A stretch of DNA of 14,426 nt from Irineochytrium annulatum (GCA_027600665.1 JADGJL010000748.1:1-14426), one strand, 5' to 3'. Positions 1 through 10,187 are shown, counted from the stretch's first letter. Notes: generated from the sequence alone by a model not told the origin. Numbers and translations: made by a program.

Positions 1-537
1 CAGGTCGATGGTGGCACACTAGGACAGAGTCTCTGACGATCACGGATGAAGGCCAGATTGTCCATCCCCTCCAACACTCCCCCGCGATGTGGACTTCGCA
101 AGCCGTGATTGTCACATCAACAGCTAGAGTGCTAGCACTGTGGCATCGTGGCACCCGGGTTAGCGTGAAGAGCTTCTGTTATGGAGCGGGCTTATTGTTG
201 TGCCGCCACTGGACGACTAAGGTCCTCCCCCATGTACCAGAAACGCAGCATTCGGGTGATGATCCCTAGTGCTCGCCACCATCAACAGTAATGACAAGTT
301 TTTCAGGCTTGCGCAAAATGTTGGTTTATTGACAGACTAAAACGAAGGCACGAAGCCGTACTCGCGTAGTCCTGGTGTTAACGATAGTACATGTTGTGAA
401 TGGGGTGAAGGTCTGGTTCAACGCAGGGGTAGAAGGGTGTTGCTTAAGAGCTAACATATCACCACTCCAGAAGTCCTTCGTCATAACAGTATGTTGCTGG
501 GCGCATGTCAAACTCCGCACCAATCATTTCGTTTGCC
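1..537. other. No assignable gene; possible continuation of transposon relic
   Basis: No open frame here looks like a conserved protein, and no tRNA or other RNA gene is visible. On the minus strand between about 360 and 530 there are two short protein-like runs in one frame, separated by two stop codons (for example a run reading GAEFDMRPATYCYDEG). They lie directly downstream of the hAT relic in the same orientation, so they may be further decayed transposon sequence, but I cannot match them to a hAT domain. From 1 to about 300 I see nothing. Confidence 0.4.
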
Positions 538-1654
538 TCAGAACGTCCAATGAGGCGGAGGAATGCGCACAATCAACAATTGATTTTCAGTTGCACATGT
601 CAAGTTCAATTCTTGAGCAAACGACGCACCTGTCTCGCTACAAATCCGAAGAGCAATCTCACGGCCAACGACCAAGACCGCTATCACTGACTTGTTCAAA
701 AAGAGAAATGATGGTTTTTTCCTGATACACGATCAATCATGGCGTAAGTAGAGTTCCAACGTGTCTTCACGTCCAAAATAACCATTAACGGCTTGCAGCC
801 GTAGTCCTCGCAACTTGCTTCCAATCCGCAAAACGTTGCAGTGCAGCTTTGCATCCAACACTTATACGTCAAAGCTTCGAATGATTTAGCAACACCTTCA
901 CCGCTTAGGAGGGAAGCTTACGCAATTGATTACCTTCGCAGGTTTGCGAATCGGAAGGTCCAGGGTCTACGTCCTTTGCGTTCTTCCTCGCCGCCCTCTT
1001 CCTCTTACGCCTATTCGCATCCCATTCGCGAACTCATCCGCATCTAATTCCTCATCAATTGTATCGCTGTCCCCTTCGCAGACCTCTTCCAGTTTTGCTA
1101 GCGCATACTTCAAGTTTCCAGCCTTGCTCTCCTCTCATACTCACTCATCATTGCCTCCCCATTATTCTCCATCGTACCGTAAGCCTTCCTGTGTACAGCC
1201 ATAATATGATCCCACCTACGCATCAATTTTTTGCTTTGTACTTCGGTTCACCATCTTCCATCTTCCAATTCTTTGGAAAGTCAGAAGTTGCCGATTTGAA
1301 CATCGCTGACGGGCTACACTCTAAACAGGCCCAGAAGTAAACCTGTTTCTTGTGAATGGTACCTGGGAACTTGACGTACTTCTCTTTGACCCATGTTCCT
1401 TTTTCAATGAATCTCCAGATGGCTTGGATTTTTTTGTCGGCGACAAAACTTGGCTCTTGTCGCCGATATCTTCCTCTTCCGACCGCAACTCTTCGTCTTC
1501 CTGCACCAAGGACGATACTACGCTGTCCTCCTTGTCGTGATCTTGATGCTTTGTCTTCCTCTTTCCTTGACCGAGTAATGCATGCCGTCTCCTTCGTTTC
1601 GTCACTTGTAAAAATCCGTGCCTCATCCTCATCTATCGATTCACATCTCTATAC
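538..1654 (-). pseudogene. Decayed hAT-family transposase remnant (minus strand)
   Basis: Read on the minus strand, about 917-696 is open in one frame for some 70 codons and contains KPLMVILDVKTRWNSTYA. This matches the DVxTRWNSTY block that hAT transposases carry before the last catalytic part of the RNase-H-like domain. Further upstream in the same orientation, 1654-1223 is open and includes WRFIEKGTWVKEKY, then WACLEC and, in a shifted frame, WDHIMAVHR. That gives C-x2-C followed by H-x4-H, the pattern of a BED-type zinc finger, which sits at the N-terminus of many hAT enzymes. The frame changes at least three times, and the segment between the two motifs is too short for a complete enzyme (about 350 bases against about 1 kb expected). 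The C-terminal hAT dimerisation domain is not seen. One frame change could instead be a 47-nt GTGAGT...TAG intron (about 1146-1100). I infer a dead element; terminal repeats were not found. The RWNST identification is fairly secure, the BED-like part less so. Confidence 0.62.
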
Positions 1655-2472
1655 ACCACCTCGAGCGTCCTTCAACGCCAATTTGGATTGGCTGCAGGGA
1701 CTTGGACCCAATGCCGCTAACGTAGACGCAGAAGATTGTAGAGTAGGTTGACAGCAAGCATCCTTGGACCTCATCTTGGAAGCCACGGCTGGGAAGATGG
1801 AGTAATTTGTTTTCGGACAGGAGCTCCCCCGGACGGAAGACCGGAAGACATTGTCGGTATTCCTCCTTCGGTTCCGGACCGTCCGGACACATACAAACAC
1901 CTTCCCGAAACATCGGTACGGTTTCCGGACATATCGGAAATTGGTATGCAGCCGGTACGGTTAGTTCCCATTACCGTTCCAGTACCGAACCGTCTTTGCG
2001 GTAGCGGTAGCGCAATTGTACATTGCGATTCCGCGTTTTCCCATCTGGACCTGCCAGTACATTCCATACCGGTTGCGGACACTACTTTGCCACCATAGGT
2101 GCCACGGGTGATGGCCCAATTGTCCTCCCCACTAATACGCAAAAAATGAGCACAATATAAAGATGAGAAGTTCCTTGGATTTGCTGCACTCACGTCGAGA
2201 TGGCGGCAGTGGTCGGGCAGTTGCTTTACTGTGATGCCAATTTTAGGCGCCACAACCACGTGTACAAGCTTTCCACAAGACGTGAACCGTCCACCAATGT
2301 CCGGAATCGGACTTTGACATCGCGCGGCCCTTGATCACCACACTTGGAGTCCGCAGCAGCTCACGGCCGGCAGATCCCTTTGTCGTGGTGACAGTACTTC
2401 TCCGGATTGTTTCTCATCCGCTGGTCGGATCTTATCCAAATCATCCAAGGTTCCTTGCCGAGCCAATTCACC
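1655..2472. other. Gene-free stretch upstream of XRRA1
   Basis: No conserved coding sequence recognised. A minus-strand frame at 2259-1771 stays open for 162 codons, but its composition follows the CCGG/GGTAC-rich repeat beneath it and resembles no family I know. The last 200 bases presumably hold the XRRA1 promoter and 5' leader; I see no clear TATA box. Confidence 0.5.
1815..2090. repeat. Cryptic CCGG / GGTAC-rich repeat tract
   Basis: Short related words recur at irregular spacing: CCGGAC, CGGTAC, CGGTAT, TCGGTT, CCGTTCC, GCGGTAGCGGTAG. The word GTCCGGAC is a perfect palindrome. The words are partly complementary to each other, so the tract could fold. It looks like a decayed simple repeat rather than coding sequence. 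Confidence 0.45.
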
Positions 2473-5400
2473 ATGGCCACCGCACCGCCGTCCCGGCCGT
2501 CGTCAGTGCTGCATTTAATACCACCCGAAGAGTCGGAGTCTAAGCCGTTGAGCAACGCATTGGCTTTCGTCAACAAGCCAAAGGTGCCGCGATACATGCT
2601 ACCTCCCTTAAGGAAACCACCAGCGCTAGGAAGCGCCCCTGCCGCCGCTGCATATAAGCATCCTGGGAAAAGGCCGGTCAAACCGAAGGAATACAACATT
2701 GTCGATGCTGCGATTGTGGAGCCGGAGCTGGACAAAGGCGCTAATGATACTGCTCACGTGGAGCACGGCGTGGAGCCGATATGGAGTCCCGTTTTCGTTG
2801 GAAGGAAGCCTATGGTGACCAGGAGGCAGCGGTTGCAGAAATACTCAGAAGTGCCGCACCTGCTTGACGGCTTTTTTATTCTAAACAAGGCCCCGGCGGA
2901 TGACCCTGACGACGTGTACCTCCTCGACGTTTCCAACCACAACCTGCGATTCGTCATTGAGGATGATCTTAGTCTGTTCACCAAACTGCACACTATGCGT
3001 GCGGGCGAGAATTTGCTACCCATGGCGAAATTGGGAGCATTGCCGAACTTGAAAAGCCTCTCCATCCCTTTTAATGATATCAAAGACTTAGATTTGGAGG
3101 TTGAAGGCAAATTTGCTGGTCTCGAGGTAAAGGAACGAATATTTGCCACATTTACTGACACTTAGTAGCATCTGGACATGTCTTACAATTCGCCATCACC
3201 TGCAGCCCTAGTTGTACTAGCAACTTTGGTGAATTTGAAGCGCTTGGAGCTGACGTCCTGTAAAATTAAGTCATTGCCGGAGACCTGGAGAGACATGGCC
3301 CGGTGGCGTGACAAAGTCATTGAATGCTTGATCCCCACCCAGGTTGCCCTACTCGATGCGATGGCGGCCAGTCAGAACGTGACAGCGGTTGAAGGACATT
3401 TCGAAAACACTCTGAATACTTTCATTCCCTCGGAAGTACAAAATCCTTCTCCCGTTATGGAACATGAATCAGACGTCGCGGAACCCCCTCAACGGCCTAG
3501 TACCGGAGCGAATCCTCCGCGCTCCCTGTCTGTCGAGCTGAAAGCCGCGGACGTCTCGGAAAGTTCAAAGGTGGTCACAGAAAGCACGACGGTTGTGCAC
3601 AATGAGGTTGCAGGCAACGCGACCGTGGAAGGCCTTCCTGACTCACTTATTGGCGCCGTCGATATCATCGAAAGCGTTCCATTACCACACACCGAAGTCA
3701 GTGCAGTAGAGGCGTCGACCGGCGCGCCGGCGGCAGGTATCCTGAGTAAAAAACCTGCTAAGCATTAAAGTTTTGTGAAGGCATGGAAACGACGACGGCG
3801 GTGGCCGATCAAATAGCGGGCCAGGATGTAATGATATCAATGAGTGCCCCGGTACACGATGGGATGAGCGCTCTTGTAGCGTTCGAGAGTTTAGAGATTC
3901 TTGCACTCGACAATAATTTCCTGCATAGTCAAGAAAGCTTTGAGCTGCTGGGTACTCTACCAAGGTTTTAAAATTTTCTGTATATTGCGTTGACATGTCC
4001 CGTTCGCTCATAGACTGCGACTGTTGAACCTATCGAGCAACCGATATTCGACCTTCGACTTCCTCGCTTCATCGCAACCAGCGACTCGAAATGCCACGGC
4101 CGCAGCCGCCGAGCCCTCTTTCGGCCTTAACAACATCCCGACGGTTGTCAGAAAATATCCGGGTTTCAAGCTCTTGGAGGAGCTTAACGTTTCCAAGAAT
4201 CTCGTGTCAACTCCCGCGGGTTTAATGGGGCTTGTTTGGCTACCGTCCCTTCGGAAGCTTCACCTTGGCGGAAATCCTATTGTCAGACGCGGGGGCGGAA
4301 TGATTGGAATCAGCGACAAAACGGAGCATGGTCCCGTGGATGTGGAAAAAGGTAGGCTAGGACCAGGGGTATAGCTAAATCATTTTGCCGTCATCAGACG
4401 TTATAGGGTTTCTTAAGTTCGATCCGATAGAGATTCTACCGCGAGTGTACAACATTGAAATCGCTGATTTAGAGTTGCTGCCGATCCCTCCCGTGCTCGA
4501 AGATACCTACTACGCTCTGCTGCCTCAACCGGACGTTGTTGGTCCAACCGTAAAAAAAGTTCGCCGCCAAATCAAAACTCTGCCGCTGCCATCGAAGATA
4601 CTGAGAAGGCCGCCGGGCCTGTCGATCTCCTTTATTCACGACGCAAACACAATTCATCCTCAGCTCCCACACTGTGTCGAGCCGGTCCAGGAGAATCCAA
4701 CGACGAAGATGAGACGGGATTTCGCGATGACGGATGAGGATGTTAAGGCTATGATCAAGGCCGGACGCGTGCTCACGTTGAAAGAGTTGAAGCTTGAACG
4801 TAAGCGACGGGAGGTTGAGGAGCAGATAGAACGAGTGCGGACCGAGAAAATGAACGCGTTACAGGAGGCGATAGAGCGGGGACGGCATGATGCCGAGGAG
4901 GCGGGTAGGAAGCTTTGGCTGTCACGCCAAATAGATCGAGAGGAGGGAGATAGTGAAATGGGACCTTTGGGGGCATCCGGAGATCAGGCCGAGTTGGCTG
5001 GAGCGGCTGGAGCGGAACGCCCATTAGCATCAACCGACGCAGCCTCGACAACAGTCTCATCGTCGGAGGAACAACTTTCAGATTCCAAAAAGGAAATGAA
5101 ATACAACCCTGACGCCGTCGATAAAACCTTCTTGACCAGTGTCCACATAACGGGATCACCTCTAGCGGATGACGATGAGTCCGCGGCTGTCGATTCTTAC
5201 GACGACGGCGATAATGGCTTCCGCTCAGAGGATGAGAAGTTAACTGATGACGGGTTCGAAGGCGCCGAGGATGAAGAAGGAGAGGATGAACGTAATAATC
5301 CGATGGAGGAGACCTACGAGAGCGAACATGACTTTCGGGAAGACCGCAACAATGTCTTTCCCGCCTCCATACAAGCATCCATCAGAGCACTGCGTCACGC

Positions 5401-6379
5401 GTTATGGAACCCGGCTTCATACTGGCGGATCATAGAGGACTCGTACGCGAAGAGCACCTTCGCTTCGACGAAGCGGTTTGCTAAAGCCAACCTTCGCGAA
5501 AAGAAGGCCGAGGAGACGGGGGCATACGACCAATATGCGGAAGCGTTGGATTCGGCGGGTTCTCGCGAAGGCGATGCGACGGCGGCTTCTACGCTGGCGG
5601 CAAACTCAGGGTTCGTTTCGCCCGTCAACACGATGTGGACGACCTATGCTGCCCAAGCAGCATTGGAGCACGAGGCCGAGATGCAGTCAGCAAGGAATGA
5701 GGTCAAGTCGATGGCCAATCAGGGGTATAAGGTGATGGGGAATAACAAGGGTCCGAAGAACGCCGCTGGCCAACTACCGGCGGACCCTGTCCACGACGGG
5801 AAGGCTGGCTACGGTGAAAGAGGAGTTTTCGGCGAAGATCAGGCGAAGGAGGTCGCTCTTAAGCTGTCTACAGAACTGCTCCAGAAGACCCTTCATAGGA
5901 ATGGAAACGGCAGCCCTAATCCCTCGGAGGGAAGTTCCGCTGCCCATGGTGAACGACAGAAATCTGCACCGACGCCTCCTCCGGCGCCGCCAACGACTGG
6001 GCCGTCAGCAGCAATGGTGACGGATGCGATGACATTGGCCGAACAGCGCGTACGCGAATATAGGAAGAAGGCCGCGATGAACCCGAAGGGGAACAAACGG
6101 GCAATGAACGACTTCGACGCGCTGAATGCTATGATGACCAGAGTCGATCAAAAGCTAGTGCTGATTGAAGCAAATCTATGTGAGTTAAATTATCTGCTGC
6201 TGCCGTCGCTAGTCGACTGACATCCCGCACTAGCTACTGTTCTCAACAGCAATGCCCTTAGTAAACATATACCACAGTCGAGCAGGTTATATGATGAGGT
6301 TAAGACGGAGTACGTGCGGATAGAGAGTCTCTACGCGTCGGCTGCGACGAAGGCGATTAAAGGGGCTGAGACCAAGTGA
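2473..6379 (+). CDS. XRRA1: XRRA1-like leucine-rich-repeat protein (6 exons)
   Basis: Exons 2473-3126, 3169-3736, 3781-3964, 4014-4351, 4398-6179 and 6234-6379 join into 1223 codons. Introns are 42, 44, 49, 46 and 54 nt, all GT-AG. The start is the ATG in CACCATGG; an in-frame ATG at 2407 has a weaker context. From about residue 147 leucine-rich repeats begin with LLDVSNHNLRFV, then AGENLLPMAKLGALPNLKSL and, across intron 1, GLEHLDMSYN. This follows the order and wording of animal XRRA1 (LDISNHDL, SENLLPL, FLDLSFN). More repeats are LEILALDNNF (about 443), RLLNLSSNRY across intron 3, and LPSLRKLHLGGNPI before intron 4. Residues about 290-430 are a low-complexity insert between repeats. After the repeats come a charged helix (about 708-755), an acidic stretch (about 839-898) and a final short helix. 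XRRA1 was named for altered expression with X-ray sensitivity; its molecular role is poorly known. At 1223 residues it exceeds the roughly 800-residue human protein through its C-terminal half. The gene converges on DYNC2I1. Confidence 0.85.
3127..3168 (+). other. 42-nt frame-preserving intron of XRRA1
   Basis: It starts GTAAAG after a complete Glu codon and ends TTAGTAG. The length is a multiple of three, and the frame would stay open through it except for two consecutive TAG codons at its 3' end. Splicing at the second AG joins GLE to HLDMSYN and restores a leucine-rich repeat; using the first AG would leave an in-frame TAG. Retention would therefore truncate the protein within the repeats. 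Confidence 0.8.
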
Positions 6380-6447
6380 CCGCAGGAACCACATCGAAAT
6401 TTGGAAGTCAAGAGAAGAATGACGTCTATCACATGCATCTTGTCTAT
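6380..6447. other. Convergent 3' junction between XRRA1 and DYNC2I1
   Basis: Only 68 nt separate the two stop codons, so the 3' untranslated regions of the opposing transcripts very likely overlap. No canonical AATAAA signal is visible in this gap on either strand. Confidence 0.6.
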
Positions 6448-9258
6448 CTATGTAGTATTCACAAAAGTCACAAATAATTCATGCTCATCTATCACCATAT
6501 CTACCCATTCCTCCGTCAGCGAATGACTTTCAACGTCCCCATCCTCAAATGCCACCACTATAACACCCGACCGCTCGCCTCCCGTGATGTTACTTCCCGT
6601 TAGAGCCACAGCGCCGGGACTCAACTCAAACCTCACCGGCTTCCGCTTTCCAAACTGCACTGCCTTACTATATGCAGAGCCCTTCTCCAATAAATCCCAT
6701 AAATATAGAGACCCGTGCTCGTCTAGCACATAAAACACGGACGGTCGATGCGGCGACCAGCGTATCTGCTTTACGGCCGCGTCTAGCTCCCAGTACATCT
6801 TCGGCAAGGATGAGTCCATTCGAAACAACGCAACTCTTCCGGAGCGGAACCCGGCTAAGAACGTATCATGAAGATGTGCGTTGAAGTCCAGCGATGTCAC
6901 AGGATCGGTCACGAGCCCGGGGTTATCCTTGAAGTGGTCGTACGAGCGGGGATGCAGAACTTCCCGGAAGCGTGATTCGTGTAATACTTGCCCCGTATGT
7001 GTAGCCACAACGAACTCATCAACTGACCCAGGCTTCAGTTTGCAATCTTTAGTTGTCAGCTCGCAACCCCACATGATATTGCTGAAACTTCAGGTCAGAA
7101 ACCGCGGAAATTCTAAGGCTATTACCGCTGTGGGTTGCGCATTAAAAAGCCGGTACTTTTAACTAGCGCGACCTGACTCCCGATAGCCATCCCAAAGTCA
7201 CTTTCGTTCACGTTTGCGTACGTGTGGTCGCGACTTTCCGTGACAACCTAGACTGGCTCAGCCGTATTGAAGTGCATATTGCCTACCCATATTTGCATGA
7301 ACCCCCTCTCGTCGATCGTCGCTATTTGAAAACTCTCTCCCACCCGCCCCTCCATAGTAGCCGGATTGCTCTTTCTTTCAGCAATCTCCTCCTCGGTTCG
7401 TATCAGACAAATAACGTTGCAGATCGGCTCTTGGTGTCCGCTCCCGTCATCAAAGTAAAGTCCATCGGTTGAATAACTTGGCCTCCGGATAACAAAACCA
7501 TCAACGCCCAAGCCCTTGTGCAAATTACCAGGCTCGTTCAGGTCCCAAACATTGACGCTGCCGGATGTAGTGCCCGCGAAGATCAAGTGCGGTTTCGTTG
7601 GGCATGTCATACACGAAGTGAGCACCCCTTCGCAAACCAAAACCCGCCACGGCGTCTTCGGATCCGCAAGGCGCCACATCGTTACGATCGCAAGCTTTCC
7701 CAGTTTAGACTGATTGAACGGCGCCTTGGGATGACCCCAGCCGATCAAAATCAACCTATGATCGGATGGTGAAAAGGCCATGGTCGTGACTACCCGCCCG
7801 GAGAGGAACCCAGGCAATTGAAGCACCGACAATCCAGAACACATGGGTATTTGCGACCTGCCGTCCGATGAGAGCTTACTCTCGGATCCCTGACCCCGTG
7901 AATTCTCCTCAATGACCGCGTCCATCACCACACCCGCGCTCCGCATAAATTTTAACAAAGAAGCCGAATCCATCGCTCCCACCGCGCTTCCGCCCCGCTG
8001 CTTCAGCAGCTCCCTCCTTTTATCCGCTTTGGCCCACCCGTCCCTCTCCGATTTCATCCACGGCAGCTCTGGCTTCCCAGTTCCCGACTCAACAAGCTGA
8101 TCCGGTGGACACTGGGACCATTTATCTTCAACGGTCCAGTCGTCCGTCTGCACTTCCACGTCAACGTTGTCCTCATTTAACTGCACCGCCGCTTGCTTGG
8201 TATTCTGAGCCCCGTATGACCGGATGTAAAGATCGTATTCATTCATCGGCGGTAGGTCAAAAATGTCCGGGTATATGGCAACGTCAAATTCTATCAGTGC
8301 TTGAAGTTCCTTTGCCCGCTTTGTCTGCGCGCTCATGCGAGGCCCGGACGGATTCATGCTTAATGTCAATTTCCGATTTGGGAGAGCGGATGCTTGGAAG
8401 TGCGAATCTTGCAGAAGTCAGCTTCGACCCAGAGGCCAGTGCGTTACCTGCGGTCGGCGCCGCAGCTTGGGCCGGCCCAAACCCTTTTTGTTGTCTATTT
8501 GAAGCTCGATTGTTTTCCTCATCCACAGCTTTCTTCACGGCCGAAATTCCCGAGGGTAGTGCTGCCGCTCCCTCCATCGGTCGCGCCACGATTGGCGGCG
8601 CGAAGTCTCTTTCCCTTGCAACGGAAATTTCGTCCTTTTCATCTTCAAATTCTTCGAAGTCCTCATCATAATCCTCGAAGTCATCGCCGTAGTCGTCGTC
8701 GGCATCGGCCTTCTTCCCTTTAGCGCTCGCCGGCCTTAGTGCACTTTGAGCTTGCCCTCCGTTCCGCTCCCGTTGCGCAGCTGCCGGTGCCGGTTTTAGG
8801 GGGGCTGCTGTAAGATTAAAAAAAAGCCCTCTCAACGCCGAGGCGCACCTTCCGAATTCACGGGCACTGGGCCTGAAGGAATTAAAACGGGTCGGGAATT
8901 ATCGTCCAATTTTCCCGGCTTTTGTTGAGGAGACTGTTGGAACGGTTTCTGCTGGGGAGACTGCTGAGGCTGCTGCGGCTTTTGCTGGGGAGACTGCTGC
9001 TGCTGCTGCGGTTGGCGTGGTTTACTGGCAATTTGTTGGGGCGGCAGCGGTTTGCTCTGTGCGGGGCGGGGATCTTGAGGGTGCGGAGGTCGTTTTACGT
9101 TGGGCTGGCTTTGTGGCGCGATATTACCCCTGTACACTTTAGTCTAGTGTTAAAAACTGTCATTCCAACTTGGATGCGCTGAGAGGCGATGAGCTGCCGA
9201 GGACAGTCTTCGCCATATCCGCGAGAATATCGTCATCTCTCCGCTTCTTCGTCGACAT
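6448..9258 (-). CDS. DYNC2I1: Dynein-2 intermediate chain 1 (WDR60), 6 exons
   Basis: Exons on the minus strand are 9258-9170, 9129-8849, 8807-8448, 8407-7287, 7247-7126 and 7081-6448, giving 868 codons. Introns are 40, 41, 40, 39 and 44 nt. The protein is the WD-repeat intermediate chain of cytoplasmic dynein-2, which drives retrograde intraflagellar transport. It begins MSTKKRRDDDILADMAK, followed by a Gln/Pro-rich segment (31-123) and an acidic tract of alternating Asp/Glu and aromatics (about 160-183), as in WDR60. The diagnostic part is DIFDLPPMNEYDLYIRSYG (about 292-310) followed by TKQAAVQLNEDNVDVEVQTD, the conserved block before the WD repeats. The C-terminal half is a beta-propeller with WD-type ends such as VNVWDLNEPG and LYLWDLLEKG, and with SDFGMAIGSQVALV near residue 635. 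The WDR34 partner is not in this window. The acceptor of intron 2 is ambiguous (8808 or 8805), changing one Ala. It is somewhat shorter than human WDR60 (about 1066 residues), mostly at the N-terminus. Confidence 0.9.
7248..7286 (-). other. 39-nt frame-preserving intron of DYNC2I1
   Basis: It starts GTAGGC after MQIW and ends CAGTCTAG. The length is divisible by three and the acceptor TAG is itself in frame as a stop. Splicing gives MQIWVVTES, which matches the WD-repeat run of the family. Retention truncates the propeller. Confidence 0.75.
8925..9035 (-). repeat. Gln/Pro-rich coding repeat in DYNC2I1
   Basis: On the minus strand a motif of the form QQSPQQKP is repeated three to four times, ending in a run of glutamine codons (CAG and CAA). 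It lies in the disordered N-terminal region and is probably length-variable between strains. Confidence 0.65.
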
Positions 9259-9375
9259 CGTCCTTTAATGCGTGTGTATTGGACTCCAATTCGTTCAGCC
9301 ACGCCAGTCTTGACCCCACAACGACGCCCCAGAGCGGCTAGATGTACCGCCCTCGAAGTACAAGCTCAGATCGCG
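9259..9375. promoter_or_regulatory. Probable bidirectional promoter, DYNC2I1 / PAXX
   Basis: The start codons of the two divergent genes are about 117 nt apart (or only 9 nt if the in-frame ATG at 9268 were used). Both transcripts must begin in or near this interval. No TATA box is evident. The role is inferred from gene orientation only. Confidence 0.5.
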
Positions 9376-10187
9376 ATGTCGTCAAAGTTGTTCAATCGAC
9401 GAGCTGCTATGAATGCCCCATTCAATCCAATTGCAAGCGTCATCGTTCAAGTTATTCACAGCAACCAGCATCTGTTCTACTTTTTTTCGGAGGTCAACGC
9501 GTTTTGGAACCTGTACGTGCTCACGGACACCGGCCGCCTCTTCCGTCGTCAGTACTCAAATACTAGCCAGCCGTTGAAGAGCGCGCACGAGAAGTCATGG
9601 CAGTCGTATGCAACGAGGTTTTTAGGCGGAGTGAAAGGTTCTTGCTAGTGTGGAAACTGCGTTAAGATATTGCTGCTTATAGACGGCCTCCTATATATCC
9701 CGTCGCCACCGAGCGCAGACAAACTCGTGTTGAAGGTCTTTCCTGAGGACCCGAATCCTCAGTTCCACGAGCTTATGAACGTCGGAGACGCATCGGAACG
9801 CTCGGACATCCTGGCGTCGTTGTTGAGGAGTGTTGCTGATGATGCTCAGTCTAAGCACGCGACGGGGAAACCTTTGAAATCGCAAACTGGTGGTGCCCTT
9901 GCGGCGGAAGAGACTTCCGGCGTTGGAGACGCGGACTTAATGGCTCAGCTTGATGAAGCGCGCAGACAACGGGATTATTACAAGCAGCTTCTCGACTCCA
10001 ACTCTGCAGGCCCCACGCCGGTGGTGCTATCTGCGGGGAAAGCACCAAAGAAGCGCGCTGCGGAGAGGAGTTTGCTAAATCCGCGACAGAAGATGTACAT
10101 CTCACTTTCTCGTCATCAGGAGCTGAAATTACTTTTAGTCGCCCTGCGAAGAAGCCGCAATTTGTCAGTGATGACGAGGACAATTAG
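9376..10187 (+). CDS. PAXX: PAXX-like non-homologous end-joining factor (3 exons)
   Basis: Exons 9376-9630, 9667-10094 and 10139-10187 give 243 codons; introns are 36 and 44 nt. PAXX is an XRCC4-superfamily protein that binds Ku at DNA double-strand breaks and supports end joining in the nucleus. The head domain has a strand reading FWNLYVLTDTGRLF, like FNLYVTDAAELW of human PAXX, then a helix (about 66-85), strands LLLIDGLLYI and KLVLKVF, a helix (about 125-140) and a coiled-coil-like helix DLMAQLDEARRQRDYYKQLL (about 175-194), which is the superfamily order. The tail reads ERSLLNPRQKIRPAKKPQF, then VSDDEDN and stop, closely resembling the human Ku-binding tail (ESLINP...KKP...VDFDE). The tail becomes in frame only after removing intron 10095-10138 (GTACAT...TTTTAG). 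Human PAXX has 204 residues. The start is uncertain: in-frame ATGs also lie at 9268 and 9409. Other superfamily members (XLF, XRCC4, CCDC61) fit the tail less well. Confidence 0.72.

Noticed and set aside
1321..1632. Minus-strand 103-codon frame rich in Ser, Glu and Lys, nuclear-protein-like
   Set aside because: It overlaps a second open frame on the same strand that carries the WACLEC finger-like motif, and neither has an intact context. Treated as part of the decayed transposase rather than a gene, though it may be the original frame of its acidic N-terminal part.
1771..2259. Minus-strand 162-codon open frame
   Set aside because: Its composition follows the CCGG/GGTAC repeat, it shows no domain or familiar motif, and a frame on the other strand is also partly open.
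4773..5378. Minus-strand 201-codon frame inside XRRA1 exon 5
   Set aside because: Antisense shadow of the long coding exon; Arg/Pro/His-rich composition typical of a reversed charged coding region.
8105..8671. Plus-strand 188-codon frame
   Set aside because: Antisense shadow of DYNC2I1; the minus strand here encodes the conserved DLPPMNEYDLYIRSYG block and the acidic tract.
10095..10119. A 25-nt GT-AG alternative for the last PAXX intron
   Set aside because: Its length does not restore the frame of the C-terminal tail, and it is too short for a spliceosomal intron; the 44-nt version does restore the frame.
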